From NCBI GenBank assembly GCA_029378245.1, contig JARKIF010000050.1, positions 1 through 64,000 of the forward strand: 64,000 nucleotides of DNA, in the 5' to 3' direction. The position numbers and the translations under genes were made by a program. Position 1 is the stretch's first letter, and each line of letters begins with the position of its first letter. Below the pieces are notes generated by a model. The model was not told where the DNA came from. It saw only the letters and a program-made list of their open reading frames with translations, and did not search any database. This DNA comes from Roridomyces roridus (lineage: Eukaryota > Basidiomycota > Agaricomycetes > Agaricales > Mycenaceae). This document shows, piece by piece, positions 45,837 through 59,125 of this stretch.

Positions 45837-47967
45837 ATGGGTCCCCGCTCGTACGATGAGGACCCGCTCAACGCAGCCATGGCCCCGCCGGCCAACGAGA
45901 CGCCTGCTCAGCGCAACGCTCGCGAGCGCGCCGAGTCAGAGGCCAAGCGCGTTAGTGACGAGATTGACGCTGAATTGCGCCGGGAGCGGGAGTTGGAGAA
46001 GAAGCGCAAACCCGTCAAGCTGCTGCTGCTTGGCCAGTCGGAGAGCGGCAAGACTGCGACTCTGAAAAGTGCGTTTGACCGCTGTACTTTGTTCTTCCTC
46101 GGTGCTGATGCTTTTGCTTCCAGATGTACCGCGGAAACCTTCAAATTTCAATTGTACCCGCTGACTTCCTTTTCCCAGTTCCAACTACTGTACTGCAAGA
46201 GACTATGGCAAGAAGAGCGCTCGTCGTGGCGTTGCGTTGTGTTGCTCAATCTCGTTCGCAACATCAACGATATTGTCGACATCTTGACTCGCGAAATGGC
46301 ATCTGCCAGGTCCTCAACCCTTCCTCCTGCCTCGTCCCTGGGCATTCCTCAACCGCCGACGGCCATTCCGACATCCACGTCCTCCTCGCCGACATCCTCA
46401 CCGCTATCATCCGACGAAGAAGATGATGAGCCACCGCCTAGCCGTCGCCAAAGCGCCACCATCAGCTCCCCTGGCCTACCTGCGCTCAAATTCAAAGACA
46501 AACACCGTCTCCTCTGTCTGCGTCTGGCTCCCCTGCGGCGCGTGCAATCGGATCTGGAGCAACGATTGGGCACCGCCGCCACCGAGCTGTACAGCACATC
46601 AGCTACCTCCGCAGCACCGTTCGACCCTTCTGCATCTGCGAAGCGGGAGAAGGAGTTTAGCATACATTCGACGAATGGGTGGAAGACTGCTCTCGAGCGT
46701 TTTCGGGCGCTTCGAAGATCGGGGGAAGAGCAGGGAATGTTGCGCAAGGTGCGCTCCATGGAGGACGAAGTGCAGGGTATCATTTCGGGGTGCCGTGAGG
46801 ATATTCGGACTGTATGGGAGGACCGTGTCGTGCGGGAAATGCTTGCGAGGCGGAAAGTGCGCCCAGAGGATTCGGCTGGCTTGTGCGTGATCCTCTCTTT
46901 TGACACTGGGCGCTGCTTACCAACAACAAACAGCTTTCTGAACGACGTGGACCGCATTGCGCGGACGGATTATCAAATTACGGACGATGATATCATTCGG
47001 GCACGCTTGCGGACTGTCGGTGTGCAAGAGTACCGCGTGACGTTTGAGCATGGTGCGTGCCGCTGCTTGTTTGTGTTCTTGAGTGTGGTCTAACCATGTC
47101 CTGCAGGACACTCTGCCGGGAGCGAGTGGCGAATGTATGATGTAGGCGGGACACGGAGCAGTGTAAGCCATCCGTGTCCACTCGTTCTTTCTCCCTCATG
47201 CACCTCTAGCGGGCTGCTTGGTACAGCTACTTTGACGATTGCGACGCGATCATCTTCCTTGCGTGAGCCCTCCGCTCTTCTCTCGTGTCCGTACCGACCA
47301 CCGTTTCAGCCCTGTTTCCTGCTTTGACGAAAAGCTCGCCGAGGACCGGCGTGTCAACAGGCTAGAGGACAGCTACATGCTCTGGCGGAGCGTATGCGGG
47401 TGCAAGCTGTTGTCGAGGACGCAGCTCGTGTTGTGTGCGTTATCCTTCCTCTCATCCCATTCTCCATGGACTAACCGAGCCTCCCCGCGGCCCAGTCCTG
47501 AACAAGTGCGATCTGCTGCAGGCCAAGCTGATGCGTGGAGCCAAGATCCGCGACTCGGTGCCGAGTTTTGGGGATAGGAAGAATGATGTGGCGACTGCGA
47601 CGAGATGTGCGTGCTTCTTGTTTCGAGTCGGCTCAGTGAGCCTGGGCCTCTCGGGGACTAGATCATTGCTAGCTTTCGGACCCGCGCTCATCTCATGCCC
47701 CTCGCTTCCCGTTGCTTGTTTTACTTACATTCCATTTCCGATATAGATTTCCAGCAACATTTCAAGGAGATCTTGCGCGGGGCGTCGCCCATTCAGCGGC
47801 CGTTTTACGTTCATCTTACTTCTGTCATCGTGCGTGCCATTCCTTCTTCTTGCTTTCAGAGCCTTGCTAAGCCTGTCGTGCAGGATAGAAAGTCCACTGC
47901 GGTCACGCTGGGGGCTGTGGAGGAGTCTATATTGAGGGATCACCTGCGGCGTGCGGATCTCATGTAG
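45837..47967 (+). CDS. G-protein alpha-subunit-like protein, expanded basidiomycete type
   Basis: The start MGPRSYDEDPLNAAMAPP fits the family; an upstream ATG at 45732 is less likely. Motifs in order: G1 GQSESGKT, switch-I RARLRTVGVQE with the Arg and Thr, G3 DVGGTRSS, NRLEDSYMLWRSVC, G4 NKCDLL and an altered G5 TSVIDRKSTA. The catalytic Gln of G3 (DVGGQ) is Thr here, so intrinsic GTP hydrolysis should be weak. A Ser/Thr/Pro-rich insertion (about 46300-46460) enlarges the helical domain. No N-terminal MGxxxS myristoylation motif of the classical kind. The first splice junction (exon end at 46068) does not join cleanly to the FQL segment. About seven exons. The receptor and effector are unknown. 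Confidence 0.75.
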
Positions 47968-48488
47968 GCTTGGCTGGGGGCCTCTGGGGGTGGGCGGACG
48001 CGAATCAAGCGCGATCCTTCTACGCGCGCATTTCTCTCTTCTCTTCCTTCCCTTTTCGTTCCTTGCACTGCACAAAAGTTTGTTAGTTTCGGCTACCACC
48101 CCCTCCTCCTTATACTGTACAACAACTTTTTACACTATACTAACAGCTAACTTGCCATGGGTTATCGTAACTTATTATTCTGGGTGTTGTAGGATACATA
48201 TGTACTGTCGCAAATGGAGAAGAGAAGATCAGGGTGGGGCTAGATAAAAATTGCGATTGCGATTTGGAGGATTGGCAAGCTAACTGGGTTTCTCAACTTA
48301 TCATACTGCGTGTTGCAGAATATGTACATATGTACTGCGCAAATGGAGAAGATGAAGTGGGTCCAAGTCGAGGCCTCGGGGCTAAAAATTGCGATGCGAT
48401 GCGATGCAATGTGGAGGATTGGCATGATATCTGTGATTGTCGATCCAGCGCTCATCATGAAAACAAAATTGGCCCTTTTTCTCCAACT
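47968..48488. other. Intergenic with a tandem repeat
   Basis: 3' flank of the G-alpha-like gene. The only structure seen is the 130-bp tandem repeat listed separately. Confidence 0.5.
48168..48428 (+). repeat. Two diverged tandem copies of a 130-bp unit
   Basis: Unit 1 (about 48168-48278) and unit 2 (about 48296-48428) share catatgtactg, gcaaatggagaag, gggctaRataaaaattgcgat and tggaggattggca in the same order. Unit 2 also has a short run of GCGAT repeats. Confidence 0.75.
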
Positions 48489-49539
48489 TTAAATTTCTTC
48501 CGAGATAGATATATATGGCGACGCGACGGGAACAAGAGGCACGGTTTCGGTAGGCACAAGATCCAATGGCCCGTGTTGACGAATTTGGTAGAATCGACCC
48601 TGGAGGTAACTTGTCTGACGGCCCGCTACGGCCCTACCCCGCGTTTCCAACTTGTCAATAGTCAAATAAGTCGTTCTCAGTCTGAACGCCGACTCCTCCG
48701 GCCACCCATTAAATACCAGGCTTGTCAGCGGCGACCATACCTTGGGGTAAATCTGGGAAAATGTATCCGACATTGGTAGCTTTCCAAATGAACAATTGAC
48801 CGGATTTCTGCAAGTCGCTTAATTGCCAAATGGCTTCTCTTGTGGAGTCTGGAGAGGGTTCGAAGGAAGAGGTGAATACTTGCATAGCCGCTACTCGTCG
48901 TTGCTCGCTCAAGGGTACGAATCAGATGGCTGTTCATGTCAACTCAAGTTCGACATATGTGGTACATACCCAAAACCGGTCAACGGCGGCGGCAACTTCA
49001 AGTTGGAGCAAGAGAAGAAGAATCTTGAGGAAAGAAGAAGTATGAAATGCCTCTTTCTTTCGAAGAATTCGACCCTAGAAGAAAGACCCTAGATGAGTAT
49101 TCGCCAAGTCGGGGATAGGCAATACATTGTCGACGACGCGAGTCGGACAAGTCAACGACGGAGCAAAAACACCCGCGTTCCATGTTGGAAGAGGCGCGGC
49201 GGCGGCGTGCAGGGACCCCTGTACATGTGCGGTCCAAACAAAAATCACCATCTTATCTCCGCACCCAGATATCTTTAGGCCGCCGGGGTACGCATGGGTG
49301 TAGGCTTGAGAATCAGAACTTGAACTTTCCTTCGGCATTGTTCGGGCTTCCCCACTCCGCAATGGCGGAACCGGAGCAAAATCATTGACGCACCTGTACA
49401 AATACTTCCCGCGACTGTTCACATTCACATGGATCTTGACACCAAGCATTGAAGCATTGTCGTCGGAAGCTCTAAATACAAAAATCGTTGGATCGTGCAT
49501 GTGTGTACAACTGGAGCTATGACTATTGCAGCCATCCAC
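48489..49539 (-). CDS. Possible hypothetical protein, exon structure unresolved
   Basis: Several minus-strand open pieces look protein-like: HDPTIFVFRASDDNASMLG at the 5' side, STREAIWQLSDLQKSGQLF and ATNVGYIFPDLPQ in the middle, and VWSPLTSLVFNGW near the 3' end. The last two join only with a one-base shift near 48745. A TATA-like ctatatatc precedes the first ATG. No known domain was recognised and introns could not be placed, so this may be a decayed gene. Confidence 0.3.
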
Positions 49540-49624
49540 AGCGATATATAGTCACAGCGAGGGGCCCGAAACCGAGGGAGACACGTAGAGAGGGAAGAGG
49601 GGAGGCATAACCGAGTCATGGTCA

Positions 49625-52098
49625 TCAGTGGTAAGAGGAACTCAGCATCACTTGGTACGGCGTCTGGATGTAGTCGCGGAACGAAACCCAGTCAGGTTGG
49701 GTGACCTCTGGAAAGAACGGTTCTAATCCAGGTCCATTCTCAGGCCACGTAATGCCCGTGCTGCCGTAGGGATTGGGGGCATCTGTAACGTTATCCTCGA
49801 CGGGCGGAGCACTGTGTGGTGAGAACAAAAGAGTCAGAATAGACTAGGTTCAACGGAGAGGACGTGCCAGAAGGGTTCCAGAGCGAGAGAGAGCTCAGGT
49901 ATGTTTTTGGCGAGAAGGGGAATGAGATGGCGTGCCCGCGCCAATGCCAAGTCGCCCAGTTCGAACGACGGAACACTCCGCTTCGCATTCGACAGTGCCG
50001 AAATGAAAACTCGGAGTTGGTGAATTACCCGTTGCCAGGCCGCTCCGTCGGACTGGTCGGAAAGATCCGCCATGAGTACAAGTCGCACAAGGAGAATGAG
50101 ACACGTCGAAAAGTGGAAGGCGGAATCTTCTCCACTCGTCAATACAAATAAGAAGAAAAGAATCACCGACTCACAGGTGGTGAAATATCCGTGGAGATCT
50201 TCGGCAGTGAGTGAAGCCGTGAAACTAACCACCTCTTCGGTCACTCTCAATGCACTTTCGTACGCTGACCGCGCGGCGGATAGCGGAAGTTCCAGGTCAA
50301 GAACACATCGAACCAAAAGCTGTGCAACGGCGAGGTATGAGAGTTGAAGTGAACCTACAAACGTCAACAAACAGTCCAAATAAAACGGAGACAACATACG
50401 GAAGCCAGGAATGAGATAGTTGAGAGATTGCGCCATAGAGTCGAGTCGATTCTTCCACGTGTCGAGTTCCAACCCAAATCGAGAGATTGTGGTCATCGTC
50501 TCCCTGATATCCTCTTGCCTGCACGACGGCCGCACAACATGCAAGTTACGCAGGATGCGATCAAGGATGATGGTGAGCTCGCACAAGGAGACAAAGGTAA
50601 AATCATTGGGAATTTCGACGGGTGGGAGTGGGACGTCCCAATCGGTGTAGTGAATATAGCTCGAACGGCCGTAACAGAGCGAGGCCCTAACACACAAGGT
50701 CAGCAAAAATATACGTGAGAGCACCCAACACTGTACCACTTGTCCTGCTGCAGAACGGCCCACCACAACTTCACACGGAGGCTTTTCTCCCATTTGGGAA
50801 TCAACCACGAGGCACAATCAAGGTGCAAACCCATTAACCGCGCGGCAGCAATGGTCTAAGCTCATTTGAGTTGAAACTCGACGGAGAAGATGAAAATAAC
50901 AAAGAACTCACTTGACCCAGAAGCATGGAGTTTCCCGTGGGATTCAAAGACGGCCGTCCGTCCAAATCAAGAAGATTGGCCTGAATCGTGGAGACACGAG
51001 CACTTCGTGATTGTGCCCGGTTGGTCAACGTGGTAATCTTCCAGGCCTCGGCTGCAAGGTGTCGTAACTGATCGTCGTAGATCACCCCTCGAGAGACATA
51101 GGCGCAAAACAACCCGGCAGGCAGTCTTTGCTCTGGATTGTCCGCAAAGTCCGACGCCCGCCAGATCGGAACCGCGTATCCGTCCAGTCGTAGATAGCTA
51201 AAGAATTTCATGAGTTGCCGTATCGCGTAAAGGGAAGATGACGACAAACTGTTGCAAGAGACGTTGTATATTGGTCGGCCCCAGAAGCCCAATGAGTTCT
51301 GCGCTGGTGTATTTGCCGACGGAGTCTTCTCCATACGGACGGGGACGCTCAAAGAGAAAGAAAACAGGCTCGGCCTGGTTGGTAGACACTTGACGGACAC
51401 GGAAAGGATTCAGTTGAGGAGGGGTACTGCCATGCCCGTTCCGGTGGTTTGTGGTATGGACCGATGCAAGGGCGCTGAGTACAAGGGCATCGCGTTCTCC
51501 CGTCTCACCCACATAGTGGGGCTCGAATTCGTCGTCCGCGTCCGAGTCGAGTGCGCGATAGTCATCCTCGGACTAGGAGAATTAATTCCGAAATTAAAAA
51601 CTAAAAAACAAATCGCGACTCACAAATTGCGTGCTCGGCGTCTCGCTCACTCCCGAACCCAACGGCGGAGGATCGCAATGAAGGACGATACTCGAGAAAG
51701 CCCCGCCAAGCTGCAAGCCGCTTGGGGACGTAACAGGCGAGGTTACGTCAGGACGAAGCGAGTTGTGCCTCTCGAGCTTGACCGAGGGCGCAGACATGCC
51801 GATCGTAGGGCTTCGATAGCCTGGAGAAGGATAGGAACGTCCAAACTGGCGACTAGAACCCGCCTCCGCTGCCCCGTTCTTTGGCTTCGAGTCCTTCTTG
51901 TTCCGCGGCCGAGGCATGTCCACGGCGGCGGGAGAGTCAAAGGTACATGGAACGGCGGATATCTGGCAATTGAGACACGTCCCGCTGGCTTGGTTATGCA
52001 TCTTTGCTTCCTCGACCTGCGGACGAGTCAGTCAAGCACACAAAATATATCGCGCCATTTACCTGCATCGGTCGCACGGACGAGCCTTCCTTGACGAG
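49625..52098 (-). CDS. Zn(II)2Cys6 transcription factor
   Basis: A fungal binuclear-cluster regulator. Near the 5' end, CDRCR is followed by an intron (gtaaatgg...cgcag), then SRKQRC, and then, in a different frame, GTCLNCQISAVPCTF. Together these make the six cysteines of the DNA-binding cluster, but a one-base break near 51995-52001 separates the third from the fourth Cys. A proline/serine linker follows, then a long helical middle-homology region of fungal_trans type (YLRLDGYAVPIWR, LLGQTIAAARLMGLHLD, KLWWAVLQQDKW). The frame ends YQTPYQVMLSSSYH-like, with the stop at 49625. The first exon and start codon are not resolved; the coordinate given is the edge of the cysteine exon. Target genes unknown. 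It faces away from the aminotransferase gene at 52561 and may regulate it (inference from position only). Confidence 0.7.
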
Positions 52099-52374
52099 TC
52101 AGCCAAGCACGCGAATTATGGACCATTGCACGAGCCTTTCTTGATCTGTACGGCCGCGTTGACTCGATGGATTCACGACCCTCGGTTTCAGTTTCCATCG
52201 GCTGGCGGGGGAGGACTCGAGGATGGCAGAGGATGTCACAATGCTGATCGGCACATATCGGGCCTGGATCACGTGCAGGCTTCGTGTTTGCAATCGGAGA
52301 GTTCTCAGATAACGAGAAGACACGACAGGCTTACAAATCTCTGGGGTAGAATCAAAATGGGTGACTTTACGTGA

Positions 52375-54226
<1,852 letters not shown>

Positions 54227-57200
54227 TTCGGGTTTTTCACTACGTACATATTTTATCGTTCAAAATTAGCCAAACGGCGGAAGCAGGATTGAAATGTATG
54301 GCTTCGGACGTCGGAGGCGTCTCGGTGTCTTTTGAAAGCCTTTGGAAAGAGAAGAGAACCACACCCACAGGAAGCCCGTCCGGAAGATGTATATCTGGCG
54401 CATCACTGGACATCAAGGCGGCCGTGGACCTTGGGGGCCGTGGGTTTGGCCACTTTGGAGTCCGAGAGAATGAAAAAAAAATCATGTTCCACGTATGTGG
54501 AAACGATACTGTGAAGCGAAATCTCGAGTGCCGGGGGCCCTTTCGTGGGATATTCGATTGGGGACGGTGGGACAGGACAGTCCCAATTAGTCGGGGGAAG
54601 GAACAGAAGGGAAGGTACGGTCAGACGTAAGATCGCGAGAACCCGGGAGTGTAGGCGGATAAGCAGTCGTGGACGGTCGCCTAGGAGTAGAAAAACAAAA
54701 GGAAACGATCAACTTATCGGACTGATGGATCCACAACCGCAAACTACCTTCCTTTCCTCGCGTTCATTTCGGGTGAACGGAGTTAAGCCATCCGAGACTC
54801 CTGTCCGTTGAAATCCGAAGCTGAGAAAAAGTTGCAGAACTGAATTCTCTGATTCTTTCAAGTCTAGGCCCACCACCGACGATGCAGAGCAACCCGATAA
54901 GATGGCGCCTCCCGCGAACGTTGCAAATCCCCCGTCGGTCGGCGAATTCGAACCCAGGCCCGCCTGCGAACCACTTGCCAAAATACAGCTTAGACATGGC
55001 TCCAATTTAACCTGAAGTACGGAGAGCTTTACCATTGTCGGACGCTTTATCCATCTAATCTCACCCTAGACTCGCTCCTCATCTCGCATCTCGCCTGGGG
55101 GCCGACGGTCAAGCTCACGTTGCTCGCCGACGCCACGTACTATGATAGCTCACGGTTCAGAAAGGTGGGCTGAATCCTTCTTGTTATTTAGGCCCTGATC
55201 GGGTGCCGCCCGCGGCTAGCTAGCCGTAGCCAGAGCGGCTGAGGTCATAGACCGCAGATCTGTGTTTGATCCATTTCCCGTTCAACTTCAAAACTGGTTC
55301 AAAACCTCCGACCGACGCATGCCGATCTTGCCGAATTTCGGCTGCAGAAATGCACTTGGGACCTTTCGGGCGGTTTGAATTCATATCCCATGCAAGTCAG
55401 CAGTCCTGCTATCTGGTGTCTTCCGCAGAGAATGGACCCGTTGTATCATTCAAACTAAAACAGAATTCTGCTCGGCCGGGCATGCCAGGCATCTGCCGCT
55501 CGAGCTCGCCGACGGTGGATGTTGGTGGCGTCGACAGCCACAAACATAGTGCGGCTCGAATGCGGCTTCATGTTGTACCACGACTACCATTGACAAGTTG
55601 AGTGGTCTCTCAAGTCTTCTCGAATTCTCTTGATTCTATCTTCAAGCGAACTTGAGTCTTGGAGCCCCCTTTCTCCGTGCTCAAGGTCTAGGCAACTTGA
55701 TTTTAGGCTCAACTCTTCCTATCTGTCCTTGGTAAATTGTATCTGAGCTCGTGAACCTGGATAATGATTCGCCTGGGCGTCCACAACCTGTTTTCTGTGA
55801 ACCACTCCGACATAGCGCATCACAGATAAACGGACAAAATTACACGCTCGGGCTCACACTGGCATTCCGCGAAGGTATTGTAACAGAGTCCTGCGCACTG
55901 GAGCCGTTTCCCTTAGTACATGACGGCGGCGGCTCGATACTCTCTCCAGATCGCTCCCGACGTACCGTGGCCAGGTCCAACTATGTCGGTGGCGTTCGGG
56001 CGGCGAACTCGTGTAATTATCTTGAAAGAACAGCGACACTCACTGGTGGAACTGTCCGAGTAGCGCATTCAGTCTCCCAGGAACTCCAGAATTACGATGC
56101 AATAGCATAATTCCGTGGTCAGGACGTGCGCCCCTCCGTCTCCAAACTCCCATGTGCCGTGACGGCACTCACAATAGCTAACGTTGTCGGCCAGGCCCCG
56201 GCACTCCAGCTTCGCACATGCATACCAGTTCTAAGGACATAACGCGCACGTTAACTCCATCTTTACATGAAGTGAACCAACGTTGGTACGTTCCACGTAC
56301 TCGGACTGGCCCGTTCACTCATGATTCTCTCAGCTACTGTTCCTGTATTATTCATTGCGCCACAGGCCCATAGAGCGCAAAGCTGACATCTTCCATGGAG
56401 CGGGACGCCGACTCGTCCTTTTGATTCTTTCTCTCAGGTTGGCCGTCCGGGCCATACAAATCCATTTCGAGCTCTCTCCCTTTCGACCCACATGCGTTGA
56501 AGCTTAACTTCCATATCCGCCGACGCTATCTCGACCAATTTTACCCGAACCCCCGCCATCGCCCGTCGCGCAATTCGAGGGGAACGCGATATGGTACCAG
56601 GTAGCTGTTCCGTGACACGGTCAAGTGATGCCGCCTTGTCAACTAGGTTTTTGTTTGTAGGGAGCGAGACTGCCAACCTGAATCTTTGGTTTTCGGGATC
56701 ACGGGCGTTGCTGCCTTCAGTGGGTCCGAAGCAGGCAAAACCATTCCGGAGCAAGTAGCATTGGGGCTGGTTCCTTAATTCTTTCCGGCATTTCTGGGTT
56801 GCAACAATCGTATTTCTCAAAGTCACGATCCTAGCGTTCCATTTTCAACCCACACACACACACGACCAAGACCACCGATATAAACCCCTACGAACTGGGG
56901 CACTGCAAGGTGAAACTAACGTTCGGGATCAAACCGCATTGGCCGTTATTGAGAGTTTTGAATAGTTCAACCAATTTTACCGCCATCGCCCGTCGCGCAA
57001 TTGGAGCGGGGCACGATATTGGCTGTTCCGTGACACGGTCAAGTGATGTTGTTTTGCCTGGGTTTTTGTTTTGAAATCCTGGTTGTCGGTTCGCGGGCCT
57101 TGCCGTCTTTCGTGGGTCTGTAGCCGGCTAAACCAGTTCTTTTCCAGCATCTCTGGTTGCAACAATCATATTTTTCAAAGTCTAAACACGAGCACGATCC

Positions 57201-57255
57201 TAGCGTTCCATTTCAACCCCCACACACACACGACGACGACCACCGATATACGCCA
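54227..57255. other. Large gene-free stretch with a tandem duplication
   Basis: No supported gene. Near 55000-55170 a plus-strand segment (LISHLAWGPTVKLTLL) is protein-like and ends at a GTGGGC donor; it may be an orphan exon of a lost gene. The right part (about 56530-57255) belongs to the tandem duplication listed separately. Confidence 0.4.
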
Positions 57256-57330
57256 CTACGAGCTGGGCACTGGGGTCCAACTAACGTTCTGCATCGTGCC
57301 AAGTTGGTTGTTATTGAGCCTTTGGAATTC
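56530..57330 (+). repeat. Tandem duplication, two units of about 430 and 350 bp
   Basis: Unit 1 starts near 56530 and unit 2 near 56968. Shared blocks, in order: cgcccgtcgcgcaatt, ctgttccgtgacacggtcaa, tggttgcaacaatc, gatcctagcgttccatt, cacacacacacg, gaccaccgatata and ttattgag. Unit 2 runs into the last exon of the secreted protein gene (57256-), and unit 1 carries a broken copy of that 3' end (about 56895-56950). Confidence 0.8.
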
Positions 57331-57822
57331 GCCAGGCGTGAAGCCGATGGTGAATTTGGGGTCGGTAAAGCAATCGTGGATGGGCACCGGATGAGTCGTT
57401 CCGTCGGCGACTGTTGATAAGTAAATTATTTTCGGCATAGGGTGTGGATGAAAAGACTCGGAGGGCTTACGCGTCACGACTGCATTGCACGCGCATAGGC
57501 TACCCGGCCGCGAGTCAGCGTTTTCTCGGATGGATGAGAATATGACTGACTTTGGATTGTTCTGGATCAAGAGACAGTTGACGGATGCCGCAGTACTGTT
57601 GTTTGTGTCCTGGTATCCGCAAGCCCCGGTTTGGGTCGCATTGGTCTCGTAATAGAAAGCTACATAGGACGACTGTCAATGGTGATTCCAACAACGCAGG
57701 TTACAAGTTTGACGCGTACCTGCTCCATTATAAGTCATGTCCGACTGGTCCTGTGCGTTGACAGCAACAGCGCCGAAGAAGATAAAGGCAGAGAGGAGAC
57801 GAGCGGGGGTGAGGCTGAACAT
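57256..57822 (-). CDS. Small secreted double-psi beta-barrel (RlpA/expansin-like) protein
   Basis: Four exons give a protein of about 130 residues. MFSLTPARLLSAFIFFGAVA is a signal peptide with likely cleavage after VNA. The mature part has YYETNATQTGACGYQDTNN, the GACG-type opening of RlpA-like double-psi barrels. Then LCACNAVVT, VPIHDCFTDPKF and IGFTPGEFQRLN correspond to the second Cys pair, the VxDxC strand and the DLSPxxFxRL helix. Introns: phase 1 after NGA (gtacgc...tatgtag), then gtcagt...gggtag, then gtaagc...caacag. Such secreted barrels include loosenin-like cell-wall proteins; the catalytic-type Asp of expansins is not conserved with confidence. Its 3' end is duplicated downstream. 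Confidence 0.7.
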
Positions 57823-59125
57823 TGTAGTTGTTGGTTGAACTTGCGACGTCGAACGGGTTTTTAAAGGACCCCCGGGGCTAGGGCGGGCAATCGAAAGCGC
57901 GGACTTGACGCAGGACGCGCTGGGTTAATTGGGTCTTACATCGAATAAAGCGGATAGAAGTGAGTGTTCAGAAAGGCGTGGCCGCCCTATTACGACCCAT
58001 CAGACCGCCCCGAAGCCCTTCTGTTGAGAGAGAGTGCTGGAAAAGTTTTTGCGACGAGGCGAGCGTTCCCCATTACTGTACAGCGTGGCGGGAGAAGCAT
58101 AGGGTTCTGGTTCAAATAGAAATCCGGTAGACCAAATGTATGAAAGTTCACTTTGTATGAGTGTAAGGTAAGAGGGCAAAGAGGGGCGCTGCCAAGCAGA
58201 GTCATCTTGGACCTTGCCTCTTGTCTGAAGAAAGTTGGAAGAAAGTCAACTTTGCATAAGTGTAAGGTAAGAGGGGCAAAGAAGGGCGTCATCCTGGACC
58301 TTGCCTCTTGTTTGAAGAAAGTTCATTTTGCATGAGTGTAAGGTAGGAAGCACAAAGAGGGGTACTGAAGCAGACTCATCCTGGACCTTGCCTCGGGGAT
58401 TTAGTTCACCGACGCGAAGAGAAAAAAGATCGAGTTCTTTTGACGCCACAGAGGCACTCAGGGGCCGTGAAAGAACTTAAGACGAGATCCAGAAGCCGTA
58501 GAAGAGTCCGAGCCATCGCGGTGTGTCTGCACGAGGGCAAGGAACGGGGCTAGCTTGGGTTGGATAGTCGGTCTACCGTCTGATGAGTCCAAGCCAAGTC
58601 ATCTTCGCCAGGGACTGCGACGAATTTTCTGAAGAGGACGCGAGGAGAGACCAGGATGGCGTTCTCACGGCTAGTTCCGGGTCGTCTTTTCATTTTCAGA
58701 CAAAGACTGGGATGGATGGAAGTTTGGAACTCTGTCTGCATCGTGTAAGGTACGAAGACGGAAGACCCCCTTTCTCAGTCATTGCCTCGGGAAAATTAGG
58801 TTGCCGACGTGAAGAGAACACGACGCTGGACGGATTTTGAATTTCCTGGTTGGTTAAGGAAGGGAACCCCTCGTTCTCGTGGGACCGAAATCCGAGGTCA
58901 AGTCAAGGAACGTCTGAGAGAATGAGAACCCGGAATGCCGCCGTGCATCCATCCTTTTGAGTCGGCCGCCGGGCAGTTTGCGTCAAGCAACCTTCGCCCG
59001 CCCAATGGGAATAGCCCTCTGAGCCCATAGTCCTCTGAGTTCGCACGAGGCTAGCCAGACGCTGCCAGACGTTGAGTTTGACATGACCCTGCTAGTCCAT
59101 TTTTCTTCTTCTTTCAGACGCGGCT
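57823..59125. other. Intergenic with tandem repeats
   Basis: 5' flank of the secreted protein gene, then the repeat cluster at 58141-58400. A further diverged unit lies near 58733-58830 (tgcctcggRaaWttag followed by cgacgYgaagaga). No gene was recognised. Confidence 0.45.
58141..58400 (+). repeat. Three tandem units of 76-105 bp
   Basis: Each unit contains catRagtgtaaggtaRgag, gcaaagaRgg, tcatcYtggaccttgcctc and, in the first two, ttgtYtgaagaaagtt. The units differ by internal deletions. Confidence 0.85.

Noticed and set aside
54890..54965. B-box-like ttcgaaccc near 54946
   Set aside because: The T-stem does not pair and no other tRNA parts are present.
55218..55290. tRNA-like sequence (possible A-box agccagagcgg, 5-bp anticodon-type stem, tttgatcc)
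   Set aside because: The D-arm pairs badly, the variable and T-arm do not fold and there is no matching acceptor stem.
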